A stretch of 64,000 bases of DNA from SHZI01 sp031409515 (GCA_031409515.1 JANNXJ010000053.1:191238-255237), one strand, 5' to 3'; numbered from the stretch's first letter, positions 8,356-16,894 are shown. The notes: generated by a model from the letters alone, not told the origin. Numbers and translations are program-made.

Positions 8356-9648
8356 ATGATGAGGCGCCGAAGCAGGCGCATCGCCGCGGCGGTCGTCGTC
8401 GGCGGCGTGGTTTTGTGGGCTTGCAGCCTCCTGGTTCTTCCCAGCGATGAGGACCTGCGCCAGCAGGCCGTCGCAGAGTTGGATCGGCGCTTTGGCGTCA
8501 CGGTGGCCATCACTTCAGTGCACTGGCAACTCCTGCCGACGCCGGCGATTACGGTACGGGGCGCAAAGACGGATCAGAAGCAGCCGATCGAGATCCGCAA
8601 GTTGATCGTCTACCCGAACCTGCGACGCGCTCTGCTCCAGCGGGAAGTCAGCGTGGAGCTACTTGAGCTCGACGGCGCCGTCATACCCACCGCGTCACTT
8701 GCCGCCTTTCGTGGCAAGCAGACGAAGCCTGTGGCCAGGCCTGACGTCATCCTGGTGGAGCAGGTCCACTTTCGTGGCGTCGTCTGGATATCCCGCACTG
8801 ACATTCCAGTGCCGATCGAGGGCGAGATCACCTTCGAGCCGCTCTGGCGCCCACGCCATGCGCAGGTGCGGCGCACCAGTTTCAAGCCGGTCGCCCGCAT
8901 TACGCTGGAGCGCGAGGGTGACGCCGAGCGCTGGAACACCCGGGTGGATCTGGGCACGGGAACCGCCAATGGGGTGCTTGCACTCAGGTCGGCGAAGAAT
9001 GGCACCCTGACGCTCAGCGGTACTCTGGAGCCCCAGGGGATCGACGTAGCCAGCGCGGCCGCGTCGCTCAACCGACGATCTCCCATAGGCGGCGAGGCCA
9101 ATGGCCACACGGTGGTTTCAGCTCATGGCACAACCGCCGGCGACCTGAGACAGTCGTTGCGCTTGAGGACCGACTTCACCATCGCGCCGGCCACGGTGCT
9201 GCACTTCGACCTGGACAAGGCCATTCGTAGCGCCGGCAAAGAGCATGACGGGCAGACCACGCTGGAATCGCTGACCGGCGTCCTGGACATGCAGAACACA
9301 GCCAAAGGTACGGTGTTGCGCTACACCGGTCTGGAGGCCCACTCGGGCTCCTTCACCGCGACAGGCGACGCCACGGTCTTCAATCGCAAGCTGGAGGCGC
9401 AGGGAACGCTCGACCTGGTTCAGGGTGTCGTCGGCATTCCCTTCACGGTCAGCGGATCAGTCCGTAAGCCAACAGTGGCAGTGCCTCCCGGTGTCTTAGT
9501 GGGGGCCGCGGCAGGGACAGTTGTGCTGCCCGGCGTGGGGACGGTCATTGGTGCCCGGATCGGGGGCGTGGTGGGACAGATCGTCAGCCCGAGGCCCGAG
9601 CCGCCGGGCACACCGGGGACCGAGCCAACACCACCAAAGCGGCCCTAG
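8356..9648 (+). CDS. AsmA-like envelope protein
   Basis: 430 residues. An N-terminal membrane anchor (IAAAVVVGGVVLWACSLLVL) is followed by a long beta-rich periplasmic part with AsmA-family features: a DLRQQAVAELDRRFG helix, LLPTPAITVRGAK, a middle region of repeated strands, and a C-terminal TLDLVQGVVGIPFTVSGSVRKPTV. AsmA-family proteins form groove-like bridges implicated in phospholipid transport or outer-membrane assembly. After residue ~375 there is a Gly/Val-rich segment (GVLVGAAAGTVVLPGVGTVIGARIGGVVG) and a Pro-rich tail. It follows the barrel-protein gene by 2 bp and may act with it. Confidence 0.7.
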   Translation: MMRRRSRRIAAAVVVGGVVLWACSLLVLPSDEDLRQQAVAELDRRFGVTVAITSVHWQLLPTPAITVRGAKTDQKQPIEIRKLIVYPNLRRALLQREVSVELLELDGAVIPTASLAAFRGKQTKPVARPDVILVEQVHFRGVVWISRTDIPVPIEGEITFEPLWRPRHAQVRRTSFKPVARITLEREGDAERWNTRVDLGTGTANGVLALRSAKNGTLTLSGTLEPQGIDVASAAASLNRRSPIGGEANGHTVVSAHGTTAGDLRQSLRLRTDFTIAPATVLHFDLDKAIRSAGKEHDGQTTLESLTGVLDMQNTAKGTVLRYTGLEAHSGSFTATGDATVFNRKLEAQGTLDLVQGVVGIPFTVSGSVRKPTVAVPPGVLVGAAAGTVVLPGVGTVIGARIGGVVGQIVSPRPEPPGTPGTEPTPPKRP

Positions 9649-9736
9649 GCCCGGGCGTACGCCTGGAATACGGAGCGCAGCTGAGCAAAGCAGCACTGAG
9701 AACGAGCCAGGTTGACCAGCTCATGGTGAGTGGCGT

Positions 9737-10864
9737 CTAGCCTTTCCCGGGAGCTGAGACCAGTACGGCGTCGACCGGCCGGCGCAGCGAGCGCGGCAGC
9801 GCTGGGCCGCGACCGAAGCGCACGACGAGATCCGGTCGCTGGCCGCTCAGGCCCAGTGCGGCAGCAAAGGACGGCCGCAGGGTCGCTACTTCGACCGGCT
9901 GGTTGAGGAAGGCATTGCGAATGCCAAGCGCCGTGGCCTGCAGCGTGAAGCGCTCGTAGCAGCGCCCCACGTCCACCCAGTTCGCCTTGTCGGCGGTCTG
10001 GCCGACGAACACCGCGATGCCGGCGGAACTGCGCACCTGCCGGGCATACTTCTCGTTCTCACCCTCCGGGGAGAGTAGCCAGCGAAAGGCCAGATCACCA
10101 ATCCATGACGGGATGTTTGGACTGCCCGAGGACATACTGTACAGCCCGTCGCGCGTGCGAACTGCAGCGGCGCCATTGAAGCGGATCCAGCCCTTCAGCT
10201 CCTCGACGAAGGCCGGGTCAGCCAGCTGCGCCGTGTTGCCTTGAATAACGTAGTCCAGCACCCGCTCGATCGCTGGGCGCTCCGTCAGCAGCAGCAGGCG
10301 CACAGTCTCCGAACTGCCGGCGCGCTGGAGCAGCGCCAGTTCGTCGCCAGACAGTGGCTTGCCGTCATAATCACCGCGCGTGCATTGCCGAAGCGCAATC
10401 GCCGTGAACAATGGCGTGGTCTGAGCCCGAGTGGGTTCAAGCGCCACGCGCACCGCAGCGCTGGCCGGGTCGAACTGCGCCTCCCCCTTGAGACCGTGGG
10501 CCAGTGCGGCCTGGATCAGGTTCTCGGTGGCGCAGCCCAACGTTACAAAGACGTGATGGTCGTCAGGGTCCACCGCCGGGCAGCGACGCGCCAGGTCGGG
10601 CAGGATCGCGATCGACCGGCCATTGGCGTCGAGCGCGAACTTCCAGCACTGCGTGTTGTGGCTGGACGGGGCCAGCGTGGCGTAGCGCACCAGCTCCCGA
10701 CCGAGCGCGGCGCCACTGAAGCCCGTCAGGGCCTCCGGCTCCCAGATGCGCCCTGCAAGTGCTTCATAGCGGTCCGGGGGGGCCTCCTGGGCACAGCCGG
10801 ACAACGGCAGCGAACCCACTGCCAGCCCTGGCATCGACCCGACAAACACTCTGCGTGTGATCAT
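9737..10864 (-). CDS. Acg-family nitroreductase-like protein, exported
   Basis: 375 residues. The N-terminus MITRRVFVGSMPGLAVGSLPLSGC combines a short Arg-Arg export motif with a lipobox-like LSGC, so a Tat-exported lipoprotein is likely. The core has the nitroreductase/Acg signature YATLAPSSHNTQCWKF, DDHHVFVTLGCATENL and a C-terminal LQATALGIRNAFLNQPVE. Acg-type proteins bind FMN weakly or not at all and have been proposed to sequester the cofactor or act in nitrosative stress; the reaction is unknown. The gene is alone on its strand and divergent from the 11093 gene across a region with three phased palindromes. Confidence 0.75.
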   Translation of the reverse strand: MITRRVFVGSMPGLAVGSLPLSGCAQEAPPDRYEALAGRIWEPEALTGFSGAALGRELVRYATLAPSSHNTQCWKFALDANGRSIAILPDLARRCPAVDPDDHHVFVTLGCATENLIQAALAHGLKGEAQFDPASAAVRVALEPTRAQTTPLFTAIALRQCTRGDYDGKPLSGDELALLQRAGSSETVRLLLLTERPAIERVLDYVIQGNTAQLADPAFVEELKGWIRFNGAAAVRTRDGLYSMSSGSPNIPSWIGDLAFRWLLSPEGENEKYARQVRSSAGIAVFVGQTADKANWVDVGRCYERFTLQATALGIRNAFLNQPVEVATLRPSFAAALGLSGQRPDLVVRFGRGPALPRSLRRPVDAVLVSAPGKG

Positions 10865-10992
10865 GATTTCACTACTTGCTACCGCCGGGAAGTGAGCCCT
10901 CGAGTGTAGTGATCACGCCGGACATGTCGTCGTCCTTCTCCCCAAGCGCTCCGTCCGTGCCTTCACCTTAGCGTGCTCCAGGCAACTGCTCT

Positions 10993-11006
10993 GTTCGGCA
11001 ACGCAC
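10993..11006 (+). promoter_or_regulatory. Crp/Fnr-type palindrome, first of a phased trio
   Basis: GTTCG-GCAA-CGCAC, an exact motif match. AACATT lies 37 nt from the left edge and could serve as a -10, placing the start near 11042 and supporting ATG 11093 for the downstream gene. Confidence 0.65.
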
Positions 11007-11018
11007 CGTGGCTGCTCT

Positions 11019-11058
11019 GTTACCGGACGAACATTCCGCTCTAAGTGCCTCGCCGCAC
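11019..11058 (+). promoter_or_regulatory. Two degenerate palindromes in 26-bp phase
   Basis: GTTAC-CGGA-CGAAC at 11019-11032 and GTGCC-TCGC-CGCAC at 11045-11058. Each has one good half-site. They start exactly 26 and 52 bp after the perfect site at 10993, so the three form an evenly spaced array. Confidence 0.5.
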
Positions 11059-11092
11059 AGAGACTGACGGTGCGACGGGGCAGAGTCCTCTC

Positions 11093-12142
11093 ATGCGCCC
11101 CGCGGTATGCAACCTGCAACTGTGCGCAGCAGCATGTTTGCTGCTGGCGTCGCCAGGCGCGTTCGCCGATAGCATAGGGCCGCCAGCCCCGGGCCTGCTG
11201 AAGCCCCCGGCCCTTATGAAGTGCGACAAGCCTGGCTCCGACACCAACGCCTGGATCGACAAGTTACAGCGTGGCGTCTACGGTGGCGTTTGTGGCACGG
11301 CGTTGTGGTTCGACGGCCTGTTCGGCAATCCCCTCTATGACCTGGAGTCGGACGAAACCTTCGGTCGCCTTAGCCTGGTCGAAACCTACGACCGGCGAGA
11401 CCAACAGCGCACCCAGTTGCTGCTGCGTGCCCGCTACGCGCTGCCGAACGTGAAGCATCGCCTGCGGCTGACGGTGGCTCGCGGCAACGAGCAGCAGCTC
11501 GTTGAGGAGCGACCCGACAAACTGGTCCGGCCTCTGCCCCTTGGCTTCCAGGACGTCAGCGATGACGCGTGGCTCCTGGGCCTCGGTTATGCCAAGGACG
11601 GTAGTCCTGACGATGGCTTCGACTTTGGCATCGGCGTTCGCCTGAGCACCCCGGTCGACCCCTACGTGAAATCCACCTACCACCACAACTTCATCATGAG
11701 CGACAAGGCGATGCTGCGATTTCGCGCGACACCCTTCTGGCGTGACAGCCGCGGCTTTGGCGAGACCACCAGGGTGGCGCTCGATTACCTGGTCAGCGAC
11801 TCAGTCATGCTCCGCTGGAACAACTCGGGGACGGTGGCCGGAGATACCGACGGCCTGGACTGGGCCAGTGGCCTCACGGCCTACCACAGCCTGAACCAAC
11901 GTCGTGCCATCAGCTACACCGCACTGGTGCACGGTGAGACCGGGGCGGATGTCCCGATCCAGAATTTCGGCGTGGAATCCCGTTACCGGCAGAGTGTTTT
12001 CCGCAAGTGGTTGTTCCTGGAGCTGCACGCCAGCGTTACCTGGCCCCGGGAGACCCTCGACGAACAGCGCGAAATCAACCCCGGCGTGGGTCTGGGCCTG
12101 GAAATGTTTTTCGGCCCGACGGCGGACGTTAACCTGCGGTGA
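11093..12142 (+). CDS. Secreted protein of unknown function, probably outer-membrane barrel
   Basis: I do not recognise this 349-residue protein. From ATG 11093 it has a signal peptide (LQLCAAACLLLASPGAFAD). A Pro-rich spacer and a Cys-containing segment (LMKCDKPGSD, GGVCGTALWFDGLFGN) follow. Many amphipathic strands come next (LLLRARYALP, HRLRLTVARG, AWLLGLGYA, FDFGIGVRLS), ending in GVGLGLEMFFGPTADVNLR. The strand pattern suggests a beta-barrel or lectin-like beta fold. An upstream reading from 11045 would start inside a palindromic site and is less likely. It is the only gene facing the phased palindrome array. Confidence 0.6.
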   Translation: MRPAVCNLQLCAAACLLLASPGAFADSIGPPAPGLLKPPALMKCDKPGSDTNAWIDKLQRGVYGGVCGTALWFDGLFGNPLYDLESDETFGRLSLVETYDRRDQQRTQLLLRARYALPNVKHRLRLTVARGNEQQLVEERPDKLVRPLPLGFQDVSDDAWLLGLGYAKDGSPDDGFDFGIGVRLSTPVDPYVKSTYHHNFIMSDKAMLRFRATPFWRDSRGFGETTRVALDYLVSDSVMLRWNNSGTVAGDTDGLDWASGLTAYHSLNQRRAISYTALVHGETGADVPIQNFGVESRYRQSVFRKWLFLELHASVTWPRETLDEQREINPGVGLGLEMFFGPTADVNLR

Positions 12143-12240
12143 AGGCCTGTAAGAGTGGAGGCTGAAACAGGGACGGCCCTTTACCGGGCAACCCCAGGGC
12201 GCACGACTCACGGCAAGCCATTACGAACGCCACAAAAAAG

Positions 12241-12274
12241 GAGGCCCGCGAAGCGTTCAAGCTGGGCGGGCCTC
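12241..12274 (-). terminator. Intrinsic terminator of the DUF4398-OmpA operon
   Basis: GAGGCCCGC (12241-12249) pairs with GCGGGCCTC (12266-12274). Read on the minus strand, the stem is followed by CTTTTTTG. It lies about 45 bp beyond the OmpA-family stop. This is the clearest Rho-independent terminator in the window. Confidence 0.85.
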
Positions 12275-12318
12275 AAACGGGCACGTTCTGGTCCGGCGGG
12301 TCGGATCCGCGAAACTGC

Positions 12319-13191
12319 TTACCTGGTCGAGGCCGTAGCGGGTGGCGGATTCTCGATGACAGCCACGACCCGCCGGTTCTGCTGCCGGCCGCTCTGGGTG
12401 CCGTTATCCGCTACCGGCTGACCCTCACCCATGCCGATGGCAGAGAGTCGTGCGGAACTGATGCCCTGCTGGACCAGATAGGACCGCACGGATTCCGCCC
12501 GGCGTTGCGACAACCCCTGGTTGGAATCCTCGCTGCCGACGTTATCCGTGTAGCCCTCGATCTGGACTTTCCGGTCCGGGTATTTGTTCAGGAATGCGAC
12601 CAGCTTGTTGAGATTACTGGTGGCGCCAACTTTCACCTCGGATCTGCCGGTCGCAAACAGCACATCACCCAGCGTCAGGACGAGACCACGGTCTGTGGCC
12701 TCAGCCTGCAAGGCATCGATCTGCTTCTGCAGTTCGTCAGCATCACTACGAGCGCTGGCTGCGTCATTACGCGCCACAGTGACCTCAGCATGGGCTGCGT
12801 CGGCTTCGCTGGTTCGGGCAGCCAGACGTGCGCGATCCCGCTCATCAGCCAGCTTCACCCGCTGATCCTCCGAGTATTGCGTTGAGGCCATGGCCATGGC
12901 GATCTCGACCTTGCGATCCGCCATATAGACCCGGTACGCACCCAGTTCCGCATCTTTCTTCGTCACGGGCTGCTCCGCCGCCCGGACTGCGACTTCAGCC
13001 TCCTTTAGCGCAGCTGGCGCCCGGTCAGCGAGCTTCGAATCGGACTGCAGGCTGTTCAGCTTGGTACGGGCTTCGGTGGCGCCCTGAGGGATGACGGGCG
13101 TACCCGCACAGGCCGCGAGCAGGAGAGAGGCTGCGGCAATCGTCCCCAGGCCCGGGCCGCGCAAAGAATGGTTCCAGTAGGGGGTGTTCAT
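12319..13191 (-). CDS. OmpA-family lipoprotein with DUF4398 helical region
   Basis: 290 residues. The lipobox is LLLAACAG at residues ~24-31. A long helical, Ala-rich DUF4398-type region (residues ~35-170: KLNSLQSDSKLADRAP, heptad-like KDAELGAYR, then ARNDAASARSDADELQKQIDAL) forms a coiled-coil spacer. The C-terminal OmpA domain (~180-285) has LTLGDVLFATGRSEV, VQIEGYTDNVGSEDSNQGLS and LSQRRAESVRSYLV, including the peptidoglycan-binding Asp and Arg. It should tether the outer membrane to peptidoglycan. ATGA overlap with the upstream DUF4398 lipoprotein shows coupling. Confidence 0.9.
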   Translation of the reverse strand: MNTPYWNHSLRGPGLGTIAAASLLLAACAGTPVIPQGATEARTKLNSLQSDSKLADRAPAALKEAEVAVRAAEQPVTKKDAELGAYRVYMADRKVEIAMAMASTQYSEDQRVKLADERDRARLAARTSEADAAHAEVTVARNDAASARSDADELQKQIDALQAEATDRGLVLTLGDVLFATGRSEVKVGATSNLNKLVAFLNKYPDRKVQIEGYTDNVGSEDSNQGLSQRRAESVRSYLVQQGISSARLSAIGMGEGQPVADNGTQSGRQQNRRVVAVIENPPPATASTR

Positions 13192-13604
13192 CGCTGATCT
13201 CCTGCGCGCTGCATTTCTACGGTGAGGGCGTCCGCCGCCACGTTCATATCCTTGTTGACCAGGGCCGCCTTGGCGGCAGCCGTCCGGGCGGAAGCCAGCT
13301 CGGCATCCACACGAGACTCGTGCGCCAGTTGCTCGGCCCCGATCATGCTGTTGTCTTTGACGGCCTTTTCAGCCATCGCCAGCTTCTGGCGGGCGTCCCC
13401 AAGCTCTACAGCGGCATACTTCCCCGCATCCGCCTTCTCAGCAGCAGTAATTGCGGTCTTGGCCGCATCGAGCGAGCTGGTCGGCGCCGGTGGCCTGGAC
13501 GCGCAGGCACCGACGAGCAGTATCGAGCCGGTCAGGATGGCACTGGTCAGGATCGCTACCAGACTGAAGCTGGGGCCGGAATACGTCAGGGCTTTATCAC
13601 GCAT
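13188..13604 (-). CDS. DUF4398 lipoprotein
   Basis: 138 residues from ATG 13604, preceded by GAGGAGAGA; a start at 13628 would add eight residues and skip this ribosome site. A lipobox (LLVGACAS) follows a long hydrophobic segment. The mature protein is a single Ala-rich helical hairpin (SLDAAKTAITAAEKADAGKYAAVELGDARQKLAMAEKAV) typical of DUF4398. It resembles the helical part of the OmpA-family neighbour, with which it overlaps by ATGA, so the two may interact. The Crp/Fnr-type site at 13670 has a CATGCT hexamer at the class II distance on this strand. Confidence 0.82.
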   Translation of the reverse strand: MRDKALTYSGPSFSLVAILTSAILTGSILLVGACASRPPAPTSSLDAAKTAITAAEKADAGKYAAVELGDARQKLAMAEKAVKDNSMIGAEQLAHESRVDAELASARTAAAKAALVNKDMNVAADALTVEMQRAGDQR

Positions 13605-13669
13605 TGGGTTCTCCTCTCCTCGAAACAATGATCAAGGGTCGAGCATGCGGGGTGGCCGGGGTGCCGTCT

Positions 13670-13683
13670 GTACGATGGCGCAC
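13670..13683 (-). promoter_or_regulatory. Crp/Fnr-type palindrome facing DUF4398-OmpA
   Basis: GTCT precedes GTACG-ATGG-CGCAC, putting the extended AGAC arm on the DUF4398 side. CATGCT on the minus strand begins 36 nt from the right edge. Predicted start is near 13635, a ~31-nt leader containing the DUF4398 ribosome site. Confidence 0.7.
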
Positions 13684-13715
13684 AATGGGGCCGTGGCCCG
13701 GCCGTGCATCGGCAT

Positions 13716-13729
13716 GTACGGTGGCGCAC
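13716..13729 (+). promoter_or_regulatory. Crp/Fnr-type palindrome upstream of Crp/Fnr gene
   Basis: GTACG-GTGG-CGCAC, 46 bp from the 13670 site and 51 bp before the Crp/Fnr start codon. I see no -10 at the 36-37 nt distance, so this copy may mediate autorepression. CTGAGG-TTC-CCTCAG (13729-13743), a perfect short inverted repeat, abuts it. Confidence 0.65.
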
Positions 13730-13780
13730 TGAGGTTCCCTCAGATATCCTTGGCCCGTCGACAGACTGAAGAGTGTTGCC

Positions 13781-14500
13781 TTGACCGACTGTCCAGCTCC
13801 GCGACAGAATCAACTTCTCAAGGCGCTGCCCGAGGCCGACTTCGCGCGTCTGCAGCCCTCCCTGGAACGCGTGGGGATGCCGCTCGGCCACGTCCTGTAC
13901 GAGTCTGGCAACCACCTGCAGCACGTCTACTTTCCAGTCAACTGCATCGTGTCCCTGCTGTACGTCATGGAGGACGGCCATTCGGCCGAGATCGCCGTCG
14001 TCGGCAACGAGGGCATCGTGGGGGTTGCGCTGTTCATGGGCGGCGAGACGACCCCAAACCGGGGCATCGTCCAGAGCGCCGGTGAAGCCTACCGCCTGCC
14101 CGGCAAGGTCCTGAAGGACGAATTCCTGCGGGCCGGTCCGTTCCAGCACCTGCTGTTGCGCTATACCCAGGCGCTGCTGACGCAGATGGCACAGACAGCG
14201 GCGTGCAATCGCCATCATTCCGTAGACCAGCAGCTCTGCCGCTGGCTGCTGCTCAGCCTTGACCGGCTGGCAACGGACGAGTTGGTGATGACGCAGGAGC
14301 TCATCGCCAATATGCTCGGCGTGCGTCGCGAGGGCGTCACCGAGGCCGCGGGCAAGCTGCAGAACCTCGGCCTGATTCATTACAGCCGGGGCCGTATCAG
14401 GGTCCTGGACCGTCCGGGCCTGGAAGCTCGCGCCTGCGAGTGCTACCGGGTAGTCCGAAATGAGTTTGCTCGCTTGCTCCCCGACGAACTGGCCCGCTGA
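13781..14500 (+). CDS. Crp/Fnr-family regulator A
   Basis: 239 residues from a TTG start. The N-terminal beta-roll (residues ~15-115) has the family core MPLGHVLYESGNHLQHVYFP and VGNEGIVGVALFMGG. The Arg-Ser of the CRP cAMP-binding cassette is replaced by TTPNRG, so cAMP is unlikely to be the ligand. A dimer helix (RYTQALLTQMAQTAACNRHH) leads to a winged helix with MTQELIANMLGVRREGVTEAAGKLQ as HTH and recognition helix. Four cysteines are shared with the paralogue at 60077, though not in an Fnr iron-sulfur pattern. Two palindromic sites precede it, suggesting autoregulation. It and its paralogue are the likely readers of the GTNCG-N4-CGNAC sites. Confidence 0.9.
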   Translation: MTDCPAPRQNQLLKALPEADFARLQPSLERVGMPLGHVLYESGNHLQHVYFPVNCIVSLLYVMEDGHSAEIAVVGNEGIVGVALFMGGETTPNRGIVQSAGEAYRLPGKVLKDEFLRAGPFQHLLLRYTQALLTQMAQTAACNRHHSVDQQLCRWLLLSLDRLATDELVMTQELIANMLGVRREGVTEAAGKLQNLGLIHYSRGRIRVLDRPGLEARACECYRVVRNEFARLLPDELAR

Positions 14501-14577
14501 CAGGGTCATCGAGCTTCGCGTCAGTGCGGACGATGCGATCTACCGTTCCAGGAGGGATCGGGTGGGCTACTCGTTTA

Positions 14578-15150
14578 TCAGTCGGCAAGCCAGTCCTTCA
14601 GTTCTTCAGCGTGCTCCTGCTCATCGCTGAGGATATCTTCGACCAGTCGCCGGGTCGTGGAGTCCTTGTCACCAATCAGCGCGATCATCTGGCTGTAGCT
14701 CTCAATGGCTACCCGTTCGGCCACCAGGTTGGACCTGATCATCGCCTTGAGATCTGCCGAATCGTCATAGGCCGCATGGCTGCGCCGGGTCAGGGAGTCG
14801 GGAGAGAAGTCGGGCTCACCGCCAAGCTGGACGATACGCTTTGCCAGCCGGTCAGCATGTACAGCCTCCTCGTTTGCGTGGACCAGAAATTCCTCCGCAA
14901 TCTTTGGTGAGGCCAGGCCCTGCGCGGTGAAGTGGTGGCGCTTGTACCGCAGCACACACACCAGCTCGGTCGCCAGGGAATCATTCAGAAGCCTGATGAT
15001 GTCCTGCCGCCAGGGGCCGTAGTGGGGCGTCAGGGCTCCCTGGTCCAGGCTGGTCCGGGCCGCCTCGATGGCCGCCTCATCAAGCGCCAGATGTTTCTCC
15101 CTCGCCGCTGGCAACAACTTGAGTCGCGTGGACTTACTGCTTCTGCTCAT
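14578..15150 (-). CDS. Ferritin-like / bacterioferritin-type protein
   Basis: 190 residues from ATG 15150, which has GGAGC 7 nt upstream; the longer reading from 15198 is unnecessary. A four-helix diiron fold is indicated by LATELVCVLRYKRHH, NEEAVHADRLAKR (ExxH), LVAERVAIESYSQM and DEQEHAEELKDW (ExxH). These supply the carboxylate and His ligands of a ferroxidase centre. The role is probably iron oxidation/storage or peroxide defence. The N-terminal ~35 residues are basic (RSSKSTRLKLLPAAREK) and could bind nucleic acid, as in some Dps proteins. It ends a three-gene minus-strand group after the 15179 and Xer-like genes. Confidence 0.85.
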   Translation of the reverse strand: MSRSSKSTRLKLLPAAREKHLALDEAAIEAARTSLDQGALTPHYGPWRQDIIRLLNDSLATELVCVLRYKRHHFTAQGLASPKIAEEFLVHANEEAVHADRLAKRIVQLGGEPDFSPDSLTRRSHAAYDDSADLKAMIRSNLVAERVAIESYSQMIALIGDKDSTTRRLVEDILSDEQEHAEELKDWLAD

Positions 15151-15178
15151 GGGTAGCTCCTGGGTTGATCTCAGTGAT

Positions 15179-16039
15179 TCAGTGAAACTCGATAACATTG
15201 GTCAGCGCTGCTTTGCTGGACAGATATTCATCTTTGGTCAGCTCGTGCAGCTGGCGCCCATACTTTTCTGTAGCGTCGAACCAGGAGGACAGTCGCCACT
15301 GCCGTTGGCCAGGCGGGTGCAGAGAAGCGGATGCCAGGAACGTTTCTATCCCGAGGTAGTACCGCATGGTGTTCCGCTCCAGTGCGCCGCGAACGCCCCC
15401 GACGTATACGGGCTCACCTCCGACCCCACGGGACGCAACCGTGAATCCGATCTTGTTTTTGCCGCGCGTGTGCAGGTACGCGTTCATGGCCATGCGGGCC
15501 GTTGTGCTCACCGAGTAGGCGTAGGCAAGGTGCAGGAACGACCTGGAAGGAGCCGTTGGCGTGGCCTCCAGCGACAACTGGTAGTCACTCGTACCCAGGG
15601 GTCCAGCCGCTGCGTCCATGGCCACCTGGAAGCGGTCTGCGGAGGATTCCACCACCCTGAAACTGAAGGCCAGGCGGTAACCACCGTCGTCCGGGCTTCC
15701 CCGTTTCGTGCCGAGGGTCACTTGCAGCCCACTTCCGGTGTTCGCCAGGCCAACGATGCACGACTTCACATTGAGATGCAGAATCAACACCTCACACCAC
15801 TCGTCGGGAGTGTCGAGCCCGGTAGTGACCTCGCGGAAGGAGTGCTTCACTAACCCATAAACGTCACCGCGAACCCTCTCTTTATCCTCGGAGGACTCAA
15901 GCACCAGGGGCCGACCGAAGGAGCTGTTCGCCAGCCTGGGTTTCAGTGTCTCGAAGGTGGTCCGCAAACTCTCCGAACCCTCGGCAGCATAAGAGAGGGT
16001 CAGCAACAGGACCACCGTTACAGGGCATTTCATGAGCAT
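15179..16039 (-). CDS. Secreted protein of unknown function
   Basis: I do not recognise this family. 286 residues begin with a signal peptide (VTVVLLLTLSYAAEG), probably from the second Met at 16033. The mature part is predicted mixed alpha/beta with conserved-looking DTPDEWCEVLILHLNVKSC, whose two Cys could form a disulfide, YRLAFSFRVVESS, and a middle LHLAYAYSVSTTARMAMNAYL. It looks like a periplasmic protein without transmembrane segments. The start lies 3 bp after the stop of the Xer-like gene and its end is 28 bp before the ferritin-like start, so the three are probably one transcript. Confidence 0.6.
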   Translation of the reverse strand: MLMKCPVTVVLLLTLSYAAEGSESLRTTFETLKPRLANSSFGRPLVLESSEDKERVRGDVYGLVKHSFREVTTGLDTPDEWCEVLILHLNVKSCIVGLANTGSGLQVTLGTKRGSPDDGGYRLAFSFRVVESSADRFQVAMDAAAGPLGTSDYQLSLEATPTAPSRSFLHLAYAYSVSTTARMAMNAYLHTRGKNKIGFTVASRGVGGEPVYVGGVRGALERNTMRYYLGIETFLASASLHPPGQRQWRLSSWFDATEKYGRQLHELTKDEYLSSKAALTNVIEFH

Positions 16040-16042
16040 GAC

Positions 16043-16894
16043 TCATCGACGGCGTCGTCGTGCGTGGTCCGCCCGGCCCGTCTGCCGAAGCATCGAGGGC
16101 GTAACACTGTCAGAGATTCCGCAAGCGCCAGCCCATCTGCGGACGACTTGCGATAGCGCTTGCCGGGACAGCGGCAATCCTGAAGCCGTGGGAAAGCAAT
16201 AGACGCTAGTGCCCAGCTCTCCGCCCTCGCTGGCGGCGCAGCCGCGCAATGCCTTGAAGACTGCCAGGGACTGGGCATCGAGCCCAATGCTGCGAAGGGG
16301 CCAGATACGCTGAGGGACGTTGACGACGCGCAACGTCTCGTCAATCTGACGCCAGAGCAACAGTCGAACGTCAGACACGCCGAGAGCCGTCGCGTAAAGC
16401 GTCCAGACGATGGCGTGGTCCCGCCGCGCCCTGTAGGTTGATCCCGAGGAGAAATCCCGACCCGCAGCTGGCTGCACAAGCCGGTTGAGCTGGTCAGCTG
16501 GAACCAGCCGGGGCCCGTGCCGGGTGAGACGGGGACCATGAAGCGTTGCGGCCGGGCTGGCAGCCACTGCGCCCTGATCGACCAGGAACGCATAGAAGCG
16601 CCTCCAGCTGGAAAGCTGGCGATGCAGCGTCGACGTCTGAGTCCCACTCGCCATTCGCTCACTGAGGTACCGCGCCAGGTCTGCGCCGGTCAGTCTCAGA
16701 AGGCTTAGCCTTTCCTGTAACGCCCAGCGCGACAACAACGCGATGTCACAGGTGTACGCCTCTAGCGTACTCGCCCGTACCCGATAGTCCTCGCGTAGCC
16801 ACCGCACGAAGGAGGACACCCACGGCGAACCGGCGTCGGAGGCGCTGCTTGTGCTGGTCCACGTGCAAGGATCGTCGGTGACTCGTTCCAGCAT
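16043..16894 (-). pseudogene. Degenerate XerC/XerD-type tyrosine recombinase
   Basis: 283 residues from ATG 16894, which follows GAGGAGGGG. The SAM-like core-binding domain is intact (WLREDYRVRASTLEAYTCDIALLSRWA; LHRQLSSWRRFYAFL). The catalytic domain is recognisable (RRDHAIVWTLYATALGVSDVRLL) but broken. The first catalytic Arg of TGLRVSE is Gly in TALGVSD. The Lys-bearing beta-hairpin is missing. HxLRH is SMLRQ, losing both His. The protein ends in DHARRRRR before the LGH box and Tyr nucleophile. It cannot recombine DNA but could still bind it. It has its own ribosome site and an intact frame and heads a small operon, so a regulatory afterlife is possible. Confidence 0.75.

Noticed and set aside
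13222..14085. A 287-residue plus-strand frame across the DUF4398/Crp intergenic region
   Set aside because: It is antisense to the DUF4398 gene and overlaps the Crp/Fnr gene in another frame; both of those have clear family motifs.
16043..16894. Mobile element or integrated phage around the Xer-like gene
   Set aside because: No attachment-site repeats, tRNA, phage or transposase genes flank it, and its neighbours are ordinary chromosomal genes.
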